Shown piece after piece: positions 1 through 12,181 of a stretch of DNA of 64,000 nt. The translations under genes and the position numbers were made by a program. The stretch comes from Lamellibrachia satsuma (lineage: Eukaryota > Annelida > Polychaeta > Sabellida > Siboglinidae). Numbering within the stretch: position 1 is the stretch's first letter; every line of letters starts with the position of its first letter. The stretch is taken from positions 2,779,501-2,843,500 of the forward strand of contig BSQZ01000053.1 in assembly GCA_033239005.1 (NCBI GenBank), read 5' to 3'. The notes beneath the pieces are model-generated. The model did not search any database. It was given only the letters and a program-made list of their open reading frames with translations, and was not told the DNA's origin.

Positions 1-778
1 CCCATAAAACAAATTGTTTTCTCTGTTTGAAAATGGTTGCTAGGTGTCTTTACTTTCACGCCAGTCACCAACGGCACTTTCAGGGTTATTGCGTTGATGC
101 GCACAGTATTCTTGAAGATTGCATTATCATTTTCAAACTACAACTACGATTTTTTTTATTTTGCTCCAATGGTACTTTTGGGGTTATTGCATTGATGTGC
201 ACAATTACGCAGTATCATTAATGCACAATTACAATTGAAGTTACATCACTTCAAAACATTAATTACAATGCTTCATATAGAGTCGATTGCAGTAGTTCAT
301 AGGTTGAGTACTGCTACAGTGTTTTGTAAAGGAAGATTACATATTCCATCTCTGCTCAGTTCTAGACATAGTTTTAGGTGATTCATGTATTCTTGCTGCC
401 TGGGCTGGATTCAGTTACAGTGATCAGTTACAATTATACATCGTCATAAAAATTCAACTACAAACTCAATTACAGTGTTCTAAAATCAACATATAATTAC
501 ACTACATGTAATTGTAATTAATTGCAAATGCTGTATTTACAACTGAACCAAACCCTGAGCATGTGATACAGTGCTAACTGTTACCACAGTCTTGTATCCA
601 TTGTATGCTTAACTGGTTACCAGTTACACAAAATAAAGCTTCTTTAGATATCTTATAAATCTTATCAGATGTCCTGAAATATTTTTTGGGAAACTTGGTG
701 TTCTTGGGAACTGTGTAATGTACTGGACTGAATACAGTTTGTTCTTGATGCATGACAACAATTGTTTTATCGTTTCAG

Positions 779-825
779 CTATCTCCATGCAAAGTCAATC
801 ATCCATAGAGACCTCAAGTCAAACA
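779..825 (+). CDS. Raf: RAF exon: catalytic loop
   Basis: A 47-bp exon follows a TTTCAG acceptor and precedes a GTATCC donor. It encodes [15 protein letters not shown], holding the HRD catalytic loop. The first base completes a codon from the missing upstream exon, and the last base is shared with the next exon to give Asn. Confidence 0.92.
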
Positions 826-3800
826 GTATCCTTTTTTATCATTTGTCTTCACTTGATATTGTTTGATGTACAGTCGAACCTCACAGTCAAAGTCACCCTC
901 GTGGTTGGGCCAAATAGAGAGGTGTCCTGAATAGTGAGGTGACCATATTAGTGAGACTAAATGTCCTATACTACACTGTTATGGAAATAGTTTGGGACTC
1001 TCCGAGAGTGAAGTGAATGTTTTACTGAGGTGACTGTAAAGCGAGGTTTGACAGTACCAGCAACCCTTTTTAATGTCTGTTGTGTGTAATAATGGTGATG
1101 TTTTTACTGTTTTTCTCTGCAGTGTTATCAGCTCACCATACATCAGCTGTCCATTCATCATATGGTCATGTTATCAGCTGTCCATTCATCATATGGTCAT
1201 GTTATCAGCTGTCCATTCATCATATGGTCATGTTATCAGCTGTCCATTCATCATATGGTCATGTTATCAGCTGTCCATTCATCATATGGTCATGTTATCA
1301 GCTGTCCATTCATCATATGGTCATGTTATCAGCTGTCCATTCATCATATGGTCATGTTATCAGGTGTCCATTCATCATATGGTCATGATTCCATAAAATG
1401 TAAAAATAAAAAATAGGAGCCATTATTGGTACATTAGAACTCTGTCTTTGTTGACCAGACCATTTCTCTTGCCTTATTATCAACATTTATAAAATGGAAG
1501 TAATCTGCATATTTTGTGTGATTAAACAGCAGTAAAGTTGGAAGTTACACAAGACGTAATGTTCGTTCTGAATATAGAAATTTTAATAAGTCATTTCGGT
1601 AATGATCTGGAAGTGTCTATGATTGCCAGTGAACTATAAATTTTAATAAACTTGTTTAAGACAAAAATTATCAACAGTTATCCATCTTACACCAATTCTA
1701 ATATCTAATTTTAGAGCAATTTTTTTACTTTCAAACAAATAAACATCAACACCATGAATGCATGCATCATGGAAGTGGACATTTTCAAATTTAACGAATT
1801 TATTGCTTAAACGAAAGTCCCAAAGTATGCCTTTGTACATTATACTCAATTTTCTCGGAATAAGTGTGATGATAATAAAGCATTTACATAAAAAGTCACA
1901 AGGAAAACTCGTAGCATTGTAGCTTCTAGAACATGAATGAAAATATAAACCACATGCGTTACCCGCAAATCTTGTCGACAACGATCCCATGATGCCTTGC
2001 ATCAAATACATACCTGCCAACTGGTGACTAAGAATATACGATTTCGGGTAGCCTCTTTTTGTATTTAACCTGGTATAAAAAGAAAAACAGTAGACAAGCT
2101 GCAACCTTTCCACAACTGTTGGTGCGCGATTCGTGTAAGCAGAACGTTTTTAATGCATCGACCTTAACTTGTGTGCCAGACATCTTTCTGACAGACGATC
2201 TGACTGTAAAGATTGGTGACTTTGGTCTCGCCACAGTGAAGACGCGATGGAGCGGCTCACACCAGTTCCAGCAGCCTACTGGCTCCCTCTTGTGGATGGT
2301 GAGTGTGTCCCACGTGCAGTTTTTAAAGCTGCCTGTGCAATTCAACTTTTCACTTTCAGTCTCATTTCATGAAAAACCTAACCTATCTAGTATCATTTAT
2401 AACATGCTAAACCACTTGGGCAAATTTGCTATTTTGATTTGATGAAATCATTGGAAAAACTATTGAATTATTTCAGTTTTGTCCAACAGAAATTCTGTGG
2501 AAAATGGCTATGTGTAGTTCACCTCTATGTACTATGGCATAAGGGTATTACCACTTTCGCAAATTACCCAATTTAACGATCGAAGTCAATTCTTTCGATG
2601 ATCTTCACAAACGTGCAATCTTTTGTTAAACTGACTAGGCATATTAAACTATTCAACATCAACGGACCAAACTTGCAATGAACTAAAAAGAATTGCGAAA
2701 GTAGTTTTCACTTGACTATAAATAGGTGCCTGTGAATAGAAATTGAAGGGATGATTCCAGTGACGGAATTACAAGAACAAACAGCCTACCTACAGCATTT
2801 GCTGTGTGGTTGGATGCTTATAAGAACATTTTAGATAGTGTTTGCTAGAACACGTGGTAATGTGTGACGATTGTTGGTGGGACGTAATATAAATCAAACA
2901 CTTCTCTTTCAGGCACCAGAAGTGATTCGTATGAAGGAAGATAATCCGTACACGTTCCAGTCGGACATCTATGCCTTTGGCATTGTTGTCTACGAACTGA
3001 TAACAGGACAGCTTCCTTTTGCTCATATTAACAACAAGGACCAGGTTTGTAACATTGCAGTTACTGCGTGTCTTATCTTTTAGATCAGTCACATGTGTCT
3101 GATAGGACATTAGACCTGTCATCACTCCTGTTTTGGCCTGGAGTCTCCCATTTTCTGGCCAATCTCCTTGTCTAAGAAAACTCCTAACCAGTCCTATTTT
3201 CTCATTTATTCTCCCGTTTAAAAAATCACGTAACGTCTAAATTTGTCAAGAAAACATCTCAGAATTCAGCAGAATGACTTATTGTGTCTAAAATAAATTA
3301 TGAGGGCGTGCTACTGGACCCAGCCACCAATTCGCTGACCTCATGATCAGTTATATTTCAAACTGGACAGGTATATGATATTCGTTTGTCTTCAGGCTTC
3401 ATGCGTATTGCGGTAGCTGTATTGCTATTGCAACGTTTATGCGATAGTTCCATAACTATTGTGATAGTAGCATGAGTGGCAGACTTATACCATAATTATT
3501 GGGTGTTGCCATTGGAGGCAGTTGATTCAAAATGGTTAATCTGTGAATGAACCTGCTCTGATGGACGATTGATGATGTTGGGTCGATAGATAAGTAATAT
3601 TACCGAATAAAGTTTAAAAAGCTTGTTTATGAACCAATCACAGTGACACAAGTAGCCCTGCTGTATTGTTTTGCCAACTATTACTATCGATAATCAAATA
3701 CGATAATTATTGATAGGTATATTTACTACCAATAATATTGCATCGTCAAATCTACTGTTGTGAATAGAAAATTTTCACAACATGTGCACCTATCGGCTAA

Positions 3801-5497
3801 GAATAGAACTACGTTTTCTTGTCATGTTTTTAATATTATATCCAAAAGCTGCTGTGTTTCTTTGGTAAATGCAAATGGAATGTTGTCAATGTTATTATCT
3901 GCTGTCATTTCATAGACATTATTTATAACACCTGCAACACCTGTTGGCTAAGAACGGAACCACGGTTGTGTAACGTCATCAAATCTTGTGCTAATGTGTC
4001 GCTAATATCGTCTATAGTTCGATGAGTTGCTGCACTCCTCACTGCTGGCTGTCTGCTTTTAGATTCTCTTCATGGTTGGCAAGGGATACTTACGACCAGA
4101 CATATCGCTGTCTCGCAAAGACACACCGAAGACTTTCAAGCGGATTATGCAGGAATGCGTAAAATACAATCGGGAAGACAGGCCTTTGTTCCCTCAGGTA
4201 TATTTACGCACTGTTTGGAGCATTTTCTGATGCAGTCAAGCAAGCAGCAAATGCGCAGTAAAATTTTTATGGAAACATTTATATATATGTATATTTTCAC
4301 AGTTAATTATGCAAGTGGATGAGATGATATAGCATTAATAAAGAAACAGTGTAGATTGAATATAAGGAAGTATTAATTCTCACAGAGGATGATGAACTAC
4401 TGGAACAAGTTATTTGATGATTGTGAGTATGCTGGCTGCCAGAATACTTTTTAAAACAAAATAGACAAGTACCTCATAAAGGCACGAATAATGATTTCTT
4501 GCCCAGTGTTTTGGCTGCCATCGTTATTCATATATATCTGCTGTGCTAACTTGGTGAAATTTTCATACAGGCAGATTACACATAGATGAATAACCATTAT
4601 TGGATAAGACACTGGCTTCCTTCGCCACTTGCCATCTGTGCTTTTTGCTTTTCAAACTTTTATTCAATCTTGTTAAAAACAAAAGTGACCTGTGTTGTTG
4701 CACACACCATTGGGAGAGATTGTGAAGTGTCTATAACAAACATGCTTGCTGCAAGTAATAATTCTTTTTAAAAAAGCAACTTTTAGCCAAATAAAATACC
4801 TTGACGGTAACACAATCCATTACTTTGATATATTCGTGATATGATATAATTTTTATATATATATGATATATTCGTCACTAAATGTGATAATTCTCAGCGA
4901 TCTTACAGTTGGTTCACGAAATCTGGTTGCACCATTTTGTGATGTTAATGGGGTATGTCTCCCAGCATGTGGGTTTCGCGAACCATTAGTACCGTAGGAA
5001 GGAACTTATGTGGATGTTTGATGAAGATTACATAACTTGGAACAATAATAGAAAACATGCATAGCGATGCGAACAATTGTACACAGTTAAGTACTGACCC
5101 CCGCTGATGTCATTTTACTGTTTGCTCTAAAGAAAAATCATGTGTCCTGGTGGTAATAACAAACTTTTAAAAAATATCTTTATATATCTAGTTCACAAAA
5201 AATTACTACGTTAATTAGTTTTTTATTTGGTATTTGAGCAGAACTAGCAAAAACTGTGTCATAGGCACTTCGAATGTCTACACTTGATATATACTGTTAC
5301 AGAATTTGGCGGCTCTGGAGAACCTGGTTCGATCGCTTCCCAAGGTGCATCGCAGTGCATCGGAACCGACATTGAACCGAACATACTTGCAATCCGACGA
5401 GTGTGACTACACCTACGTGTGCGTGTCGCCTAAGACACCCATAACTAGCAACTTTGGCGCCTTTCCCTTCTTCCCCATGGCAAACAGCATTTATTAG
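779..5497 (+). CDS. Raf: RAF serine/threonine kinase, 3' five coding exons (partial gene)
   Basis: Five exons, joined 779-825, 2180-2298, 2913-3044, 4063-4197 and 5303-5497, encode the C-lobe of a RAF-family MAP kinase kinase kinase, which phosphorylates MEK downstream of RAS. Visible motifs in order: catalytic loop IHRDLKSN, metal-binding DFG in KIGDFGLA, activation segment [26 protein letters not shown], the C-lobe, and a tail with the RSASEP 14-3-3-binding motif followed by SPKTP. All introns are bounded by AG/GT and the phases join cleanly. Internal exon lengths (47, 119, 132, 135 bp) equal those I recall for human BRAF exons 14-17. The protein ends at TAG 5495-5497. The RAS-binding domain, cysteine-rich domain and kinase N-lobe lie left of the window. 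Introns hold only repeats and AT-rich sequence. The single invertebrate RAF is usually closest to BRAF; the family assignment is secure, orthology to one vertebrate paralog is not claimed. Confidence 0.95.
871..1054. mobile_element. pogo/Tigger-like MITE in RAF intron
   Basis: A 184-bp element is bounded by TA dinucleotides at 869-870 and 1055-1056. Its ends are imperfect inverted repeats, CAGTCGAACCTC on the left and GAGGTTTGACAG on the right, and the flanking AGTCACC / GGTGACT sequence is also inverted. TA target duplication and a CAGT-start terminus are typical of Tc1/mariner-superfamily pogo/Tigger MITEs. There is no coding capacity. It begins only 45 bp after the donor of the preceding exon. 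Confidence 0.7.
1142..1388. repeat. 31-bp minisatellite, 8 copies
   Basis: Eight near-identical 31-bp units run head to tail inside the RAF intron. Each contains CAGCTG and CATATG. The last units carry one change (CAGGTG) and a decayed end. Because 31 is not a multiple of 3 and the unit has no forward stop, the array is open in all three forward frames, which produces spurious ORFs of about 100 codons. Confidence 0.95.
2180..2298 (+). CDS. Raf: RAF exon: DFG and activation segment
   Basis: A 119-bp exon lies between the acceptor GTGTGCCAG and the donor GTGAGT. It encodes [20 protein letters not shown] followed by [10 protein letters not shown] and [10 protein letters not shown]. The Thr-Val pair of LATVK corresponds to human BRAF T599/V600. 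The following Ser602 equivalent is Thr here. Confidence 0.95.
2913..3044 (+). CDS. Raf: RAF exon: APE motif and helix F
   Basis: A 132-bp exon follows TTCTCTTTCAG and precedes GTTTGT. It starts with [16 protein letters not shown] and includes the invariant Asp of SDIYAFG (helix F), ending at NNKDQ. It is entirely in frame. Confidence 0.95.
4063..4197 (+). CDS. Raf: RAF exon: kinase C-lobe
   Basis: A 135-bp exon sits between TGCTTTTAG and GTATAT. It encodes [15 protein letters not shown] through [14 protein letters not shown]. It includes the conserved Arg of the ERPLFPQ-type motif (DRPLFPQ here) that pairs with the APE glutamate. Confidence 0.95.
5303..5497 (+). CDS. Raf: RAF terminal coding exon
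   Basis: The last coding exon follows the acceptor CTGTTACAG. It encodes [20 protein letters not shown] continuing into [10 protein letters not shown], and ends with [13 protein letters not shown] and TAG. RSASEP is the C-terminal 14-3-3 site (human BRAF S729). SPKTPI matches the usual BRAF tail. The final residues after GAFPF differ from vertebrates. Confidence 0.95.
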   Translation, partial: NLAALENLVRSLPKVHRSASEPTLNRTYLQSDECDYTYVCVSPKTPITSNFGAFPFFPMANSIY

Positions 5498-6300
5498 ATT
5501 CCGGGGGAAAGGTGATGGGAAGCTGGGGAGTGTGATAAAGGTCGGACAAGCCTTCCCAGTCGGAGAAGGAGAGTATGGGTTAAGTGGGATCGTAGGAACA
5601 CGGGGAAGTGTGGATGTGATAAAACGGGAGTGGATAGATTCGGGAAGATATTGATAACACGACGAGATAACAGGATAAGAAATTGAAGATATTTAGAAAA
5701 AAGGTGATAAATGTGATGAGTTTTGGTGACTTGGCAAGCCTTGGGTGACGCTCGTGGTGGACGATTGCACAAAGCAGAGGAACGATAAGGCCAGTCTACA
5801 TCAGCAATATTTTCCCCGACTTGTTCAGACTTGGGGTCAATTACATTAATTTAAATTCTGATTATACACCCATTCCAAGTACTAATTCCAACTCAGAAAT
5901 CATATTTTATTGATTGTAGGAAATAAGATGTAATTGAGAACATAATTGAAAAGTAATTGAAAATCTGAATTAGATTTTCACCAAGTCCTATCACTTTTAA
6001 AAGCAATTAGTGTTATTCACCCCAAGTCGCTCGATAACAGGGAACTAGATTATGTGTGCATTTAAACAAACGATGTGTAGACACTGCGACCTAGATCCTG
6101 ACCCGCGCCATAGCCATTTTGAGCTTTGAAGAGACGTCGTGATCTGTTGTTGTTCAGTGATTGCCCACTGCTATTTATATTGGAACCAGCCCCAATTGTT
6201 CCTGACATAATTGTTCCAAGTTTGCCTTGCTAATCAGTCTCGTGTGGGTGATTACAAGACAATTCTGTATTATATTACGCGACACCGTGTTGACAATAAA
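5498..6300 (+). other. RAF 3' untranslated region (to first AATAAA)
   Basis: Non-coding sequence follows the RAF stop. The first canonical AATAAA is at 6295-6300, so the shortest supported 3' UTR is about 0.8 kb. Longer forms cannot be excluded, because the next 2 kb is unique-looking AT-rich DNA without genes. Confidence 0.45.
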
Positions 6301-8614
6301 TTGCAAAAAAATTGCTTCTGTAAACCAGCCTAGATTAGGCGGTAGAATCCATGGAAGATCAACAATGCATTGGAAAGAAATAGTCTGAGGCAGAAAGAGA
6401 ATGACAGATGCTGGCATCTTGCTGTCGGTGTGAGTTCACTTCTAACCCACATAGCACAGTTTTGTTAGGTATGGATGTTTGTTCACTGCTATTTTACGTC
6501 CCTCAAATCAACCTCTTCATTTGTCTTCTTACCGTTCCGTCAGATTTAAGCTTTTTCCTTGAAGCCTAAAACGATGGAGAGCTTGCGTCTACCTCTTCCC
6601 TAGAGATAGTGGGACTATCCTGCCACACTTTCTGACGTCTAGTTTCTGACGGCCGGTGTGGAGTTCTTACAGTTTGGCTGCACAAAGGTAATGCTGTTGC
6701 AGACAGAATTATGGTCATGAGCCTGGTGAAATACGCAATTGGTTCATAGAAATGTTTTACATCACAAACTTGCGATATCTTTTAGCGTGTGCGAGAGAGG
6801 ACATTATTGTCACGTTTGTTTTACCGAATTTACAACAGAATTACCTTCTGCTCGACAGCTGTAACGCCAACAAGGTGTTGTTTATTCTATGAAATTGTCA
6901 TGGATGACAGAACAAGTGGTGATTCTTAAAAAAAAGTGGAAAATTATACATTGGTTAAGTGGTGTGCACAGAGTTTGTACTTACGTCATTTAAGCTACTT
7001 TGGTTGCCATAGTAAAACATTTTAAATAACAACCTTTCAATGAACTGTTTCTAAGTAAACAGCTTATGATGAGTGAATTTAGTGAACGCGCTGTTGGAGT
7101 GCATACGTATATTGCTAATACTTTGTAGCTGGTTCTACAAATGTTTTATATTATAGCTTATTAATTAATTAATAGTTGTAGCCAGCATAATGATGGTTGA
7201 CCCTGTATGTTTGTGTGGATGTGTTTGCTACAGACTTCGTCTAACCATTCGCATTTCTGAATAAGATGAACTCGGTCGATTTGTGATGCATTAAAAATGT
7301 GTTTACCCCATCAGGAGATGTTTCGTAAAGTCAGCTGTAGCATGTGACATTGTTAACGTAAAGCATATAAAAAAAAACAGCCAAGAGTGTATGCCATTAA
7401 ATGATTGCATCGTTTACTGAGAACTATTATTGTTCCAACAGTTTTAACAGTATCCCTATGTCCCATTGCTTCATCTAGTATTAAAGCTGTCCACGTAGTT
7501 CATTTAGCCCTTTACAAATCAGGTTCAGATCCATAGCTTCTTAATAGTTTAAATGATATGAGCAGTCGTCGTTGTGAAACTTTATTGAAATTGTCAAAAG
7601 AATTTACTTTGATCATTACCTTGGGACAACCTTTGTTGTAATATGATACAGGTGTGCCACTTGTTTTTGGCGTTTCTCGCAATCGAAAATGGTTTAGTAG
7701 TTTGTTTGATGATTTTATCAAAATTAAATAAGACATTTGCACAAACGAGCTAGCATATCATAGTGGACATTGGATAGGTTTGATTGTTTTGCAAAATAAC
7801 TTGTAAACGAGACAAGTGAACAACTTAATTGGGATGGCAGCTTTAAAGAGCAAAATGTATTAAAAAAAACACCACCTCCATGGCCTGTTGCGAAATGGTG
7901 TAGATATTAGAAGTGATGAAATCGTTGAGCCTGGCATTTTGTTATTTAAGTGAATTTGAATTTTGCATGCAACTTGATTAGATTGCATACATGCAACAAA
8001 TCATGGCTATCGAAAACTATTCGTCTATTGAATGCGTCTGTGAGTGTCCCTCATTTATTTTGTCCGTGATACAATGCGTGACTGCACCTATTCTATTGTC
8101 ACTGTACATAAGTAAATACGTGCACATAATTATGACTGTTTGTATATACGTGTCTATAAACGTGTATAAATGAAACTGTTGCTGATGACTATGGATAGTT
8201 CGTGGAAGTGATACAATTGATCAGTGGTGTATGGATGTCTGTGTATATTAGATGTTCTGTATGTTTGCCGAGAGGCAGTTGTATATAACTGTGATGATGT
8301 TATTTGTAATATATCTACACACATACATACGTGCACGATGCAGATCAAGGGAAGGGCAGGCGGCGTGATATCGTGTCCAGCATTTCTGTCGGCGTGCACC
8401 ATTTTGTATTATACCGCTGTCATCATCAGAGTTTTACGATTTAATTTATGTATTTACATTTGCTGGTGCAACTATGGAGCGAATTCTTTTAATATTAAAT
8501 TTCTTTTCTTCTCCACGTCAAGAGTTGGTTTTGGTTTCTGGCATCACCACGTTTTACACACATTGCATGAATGGGCCGCTGTCACCCAAAGTGTGCAATG
8601 TTGATCAATCGTGT
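6301..8614. other. AT-rich intergenic or long 3' UTR
   Basis: I see no gene, RNA or clear repeat. All ORFs are short and lack recognisable domains. It may include distal RAF 3' UTR. Confidence 0.4.
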
Positions 8615-8621
8615 CTTTTGT

Positions 8622-8662
8622 CTGTAACAAATATATATATATATATATAATATATACATATG

Positions 8663-8723
<61 letters not shown>

Positions 8724-8768
8724 ATACATACATAAATACACATACATATATATATATATATATATAAT
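8622..8768. repeat. (TA)n microsatellite with TATG and CATA interruptions
   Basis: Alternating TA runs are interrupted by TACATATGTATA-type variants, giving a region able to self-pair. Confidence 0.9.
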
Positions 8769-9009
8769 ATGCCCATCTTACTAATGTCTCAAGTGTTTCA
8801 AAAGGATTAAGTTATACAGTCATCACAATATTTAGTATGGTTTATATTTATTAAATTAGTATTTATTCTAATTTAAAGTTTATGTATATTTTAATTTTGT
8901 GCAAGAAAACTTCTTTATTACGTATACCTATAATTCATAAAAAAATTTTGGGCCAGTTCAAAATACAACTGAGCCTATTAAAATCTGGGCCAGTTTTTTT
9001 TTGCTAATA

Positions 9010-9725
9010 TCAGATACTGCATTGTACACATTGATTTAGTTTAGTGCAATGTCATTTGTACTATTCATGCTTTTGAAAAAGTATGTACTTATTTTCATTT
9101 GTTATAAAGAGCTACTTTGTAGAAGTTAAATATGGGTAAGTGGTCAGATATAATTCATTATACAGGATTTCAAATTTTACTGAATATTTAGAATATTTGT
9201 GATTGTTGGTTGCTATATTATCTGTGAGTTAATAATGGTTAAAATAGTTTCAGTTCTGTAAACCTGGATTTCACACTGGCATGTCAAGAAAGTAGCATTA
9301 CGTGAGATACTAGCATGTGATGAAAGTATAGCAAGTTGATTACTAGCTTGTTTAAATATCACGATGAAGCATATTAATTGGAAATGTGTGTGTTGTCAGT
9401 CAGTACAGTGCAGTATTGTATAAAGAGCTTTACTTTGGGTAATTGTGCATGTCAATCTTCAGTTTGCATTTAATTTTGTAATGTTGTTTGAAATATTCAT
9501 GCATTTGAAAAGAAGCATGTACTTATATTCATTTTAATACCTACCCCCCCGGTACTTAACATGCAAGTGATACATTGGGAACTGATCCAACATGTGTCAT
9601 TATTTTTAGTGTACTAGATATATGGAATATTCACAAAGGTGTACGTGTTGTTATGTTATATATGAGCTAGTAATGGTAGAAAATCTACGGTGTTTGTTCT
9701 ATAACCATGGATTGTATGGCTCATT
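9010..9725. repeat. diverged direct duplication
   Basis: About 280 bp at 9010-9290 resembles 9440-9725. Both share TATTCATGC with TTTGAAAA, a GTACTTAT run and a TTCATTT run, then TATTATATGTGAG-like sequence, AATAATGGTTA and a CCTGGATT or CCATGGATT end. Divergence is high and there is no coding capacity. Confidence 0.4.
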
Positions 9726-11990
9726 TTCCTAATTATAATTATTAAACCCCAGTTCATGTGAATGAGTCTGACTTTTTAGCACAACACTGGCTGTGCATAT
9801 AAAAAGCACTGCAGACTGCTACTTGTGATGTAATTGTAGGATTATACAGCTAAAAAACAGGCTAAAAAGAGTTAGCCTTTTGCTAATAATTGTATTTGTT
9901 GTTCAATTTCTGGTAATGTTCTATATAGTAACCATTACACTTACACTTACCACATTGATAATAATGGCTGCGCCTATTTCTGGCATGGTCCTACTTTCAG
10001 CCCTTGACATTACGCTGGCCAAAAGTAGGTGCCTAATTCTGGCTCTCCCTTCGACCGAAAGTAGCTAAGCTGGACTATTTTGAGATAATTACGTTATTGT
10101 AAAGTGCTATATATCATTGGAAAGGTGTGTTATTAAGATACATCATGGTATCAGTTGTGTGGCTGTATGTTAATTAGTTTTTATGTTAGAGCACTTTAAA
10201 AACATCCACATCAACTTTTTCAAAACACATTTTTTTCTATGTTATTAAAAAAGCGTACCTGGCCTAAAAATAGACTAATATTAATCTTAATGTACTTTTT
10301 TGCATATACTGGAACTACTACATTTTGTCAACCTATTGGTGCTCAACATACAACTGTAGCTTCATTATTTTGTCTGCAGTCGAGTTGCAAACATTGAAAA
10401 ATGTGACAAATTTGGCCACATTATATGGGACCGTGTTATAGACTTAAATATGATATGCTATTTGCACTGAATAATGACTTCTTCATATGCTATACACAGA
10501 TGTATGTTGTCTGTGCTGTTGTGTCTTTAATAGCTGTAACTGAAGTGGTTTTGGTCACATCATCAGACAAGAAGGAAATTAAAGGGAAATACTGGAGAAA
10601 ATGGTTGACAGTAAGACAAAGAGGCTAACGAAGACCAAGAGCCACACGGAGAGACAACTGCAAGGCATGGATGGAGAACTTGAAGATCTGGTCAGAATGG
10701 CACAATGCAGATATGAGTATGTGTCTGTGATAGCTGACCTTCCAAGAGGGCATGGTACCACAAGATGATGACGATGATGATAATGATGATGAAGTTGTAT
10801 CATGCATGGTTACATAGGAAATAAAATGTATACACACAGTAAGTGATGCATGTTTATGACTTTATGTGATGAAATACCTTTGAATATATACAACAGTTGT
10901 GAGCCTAAGTATTATATATATAGTATTTACTGAATAATAAGTAATATATGATGAAAATTATGTATTGTTTACAAGGTGCCTATATAAGTAATGCTAAGTA
11001 GGTCAAAAACAATTGCTGGAGATATTTAACCATTTATATAACATTATGTACCATGCAACAAATTTGAATAAGCTCAACTAGCAAAATATTTTAGGCATTT
11101 TACGATTCACAAAATTAGGGTATACGTTGTTGAGCATAACCAAACAATTTGTCTTCAGAATGTTACCACCAGGTCATATATCAGATTGCATAGACCAAGG
11201 GAATATGTTTATGTAGATACACGTGTAAATAATCAATTAAACAAGCTAATTTGAAATGCTCACTGTGACAACATGACAAAGTTCGGTTTGCAACACGCTC
11301 GCTAGGTGACGCCGTTTTCGATTTTAAGCATCCCGCTAAACTATGAAAATATATCAATAAAATTAAGAATTTACGTGTATTCATGTTTGTAAATCAAAGT
11401 TCACCCTTCATCGGATGCTAAATATTAAAAATGATTGCCATAAATCGTTATTTATGTAGTAGAAATTTATCACTGTACGGGAGGCGCACGTGGGGCGTCA
11501 GTTTTAGGAGTGATGTACGTTACTAGCCAGGGCTAGCCAAGCCCAGATATTGTCTAGTAATGTTAATAAATGATTAATGAAAGACATACAATGACTTTTT
11601 CCGTGAATCAAGGTGAATCCCGGATTTGCGAGAATCATGAAATGTTCACCTTGAATAAAAAATACTTTCACTTAAAGAAATAAAACGTGATGTATATCAG
11701 AGTAAAGTACGTTTATTCAGCTTTACAGGCATATGCACACTTTTATTATAGGTTGTCCATGTCAGCTGCTATGGACCGTAGCAGGCACCTCCTATAAACG
11801 GTCCTCTGCGGGTACACGTTTTGGTCAATTTGCCGATGACAGCACTACTATGCTTCCGCCTAACGAGCCCCGGCATTGCTACCGAAAGCCCGACGCTCTC
11901 CCACACGATCACAGCTGGTGATCTCATTCTCTAAACCACCACTGCCACTGGAATAAAACATCCTGACAAATGGATCCTGCCATTTATAAA
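9726..11990. other. intergenic, no supported gene
   Basis: Only short ORFs without recognisable domains. A small GATGAT-type repeat lies near 10766-10790. Nothing else is supported. Confidence 0.5.
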
Positions 11991-12017
11991 TATTAAGAAA
12001 AAAGGCGAAACCTCAGT

Positions 12018-12025
12018 TGACGTCA
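12018..12025. promoter_or_regulatory. CRE-like palindrome TGACGTCA
   Basis: A perfect 8-bp CREB/ATF palindrome lies about 160 bp upstream of the deaminase-like start codon and about 120 bp upstream of its TATA box. A RUNX-like TGTGGTTA follows at 12029-12036. Function is inferred from position only. Confidence 0.4.
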
Positions 12026-12084
12026 TAGTGTGGTTACAGGGCTGTATCCGGTATCGCTATGTGCATTGTCTGCGTATAACCACT

Positions 12085-12095
12085 GGGAAGTTCCC
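12085..12095. promoter_or_regulatory. kappaB-like site GGGAAGTTCCC
   Basis: This 11-bp sequence fits the palindromic GGGAANTTCCC form of Rel/NF-kappaB sites. It is 46 bp upstream of the TATA box and 87 bp upstream of the ATG of the deaminase-like gene. Rel control is an inference. Confidence 0.4.
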
Positions 12096-12140
12096 CAACA
12101 CATAACCACGGTAATACCACACACAACTGCAGCGTCACAC

Positions 12141-12148
12141 TATATATA
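12141..12148 (+). promoter_or_regulatory. TATA box of deaminase-like gene
   Basis: TATATATA lies 41 bp before the ATG at 12182. A TATA box normally starts transcription about 30 bp downstream, so the predicted start is near 12170 and the 5' UTR would be only about 10 nt. This supports 12182 as the first in-frame ATG in the transcript. Confidence 0.55.
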
Positions 12149-12181
12149 CCATTGTAGAGCGCGAGCGCACTAATTCTAAGC

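Noticed and set aside
1073..1416. Three overlapping forward ORFs of 84-107 codons
   Set aside because: All are generated by the 31-bp minisatellite lacking stops; not genes.
1643..2345. Minus-strand ORFs of 156 and 105 codons overlapping a RAF exon
   Set aside because: Antisense to a well-supported exon and its intron, no domain, no splice logic.
5494..5772. 92-codon minus-strand ORF after the RAF stop
   Set aside because: Lies in the RAF 3' UTR, low-complexity Ser/His/Pro content, no homology recognised.
11733..11921. 62-codon ORF upstream of the deaminase with tRNA- or SINE-like texture
   Set aside because: No clear A/B box pair or target duplication, and no domain; not supported.
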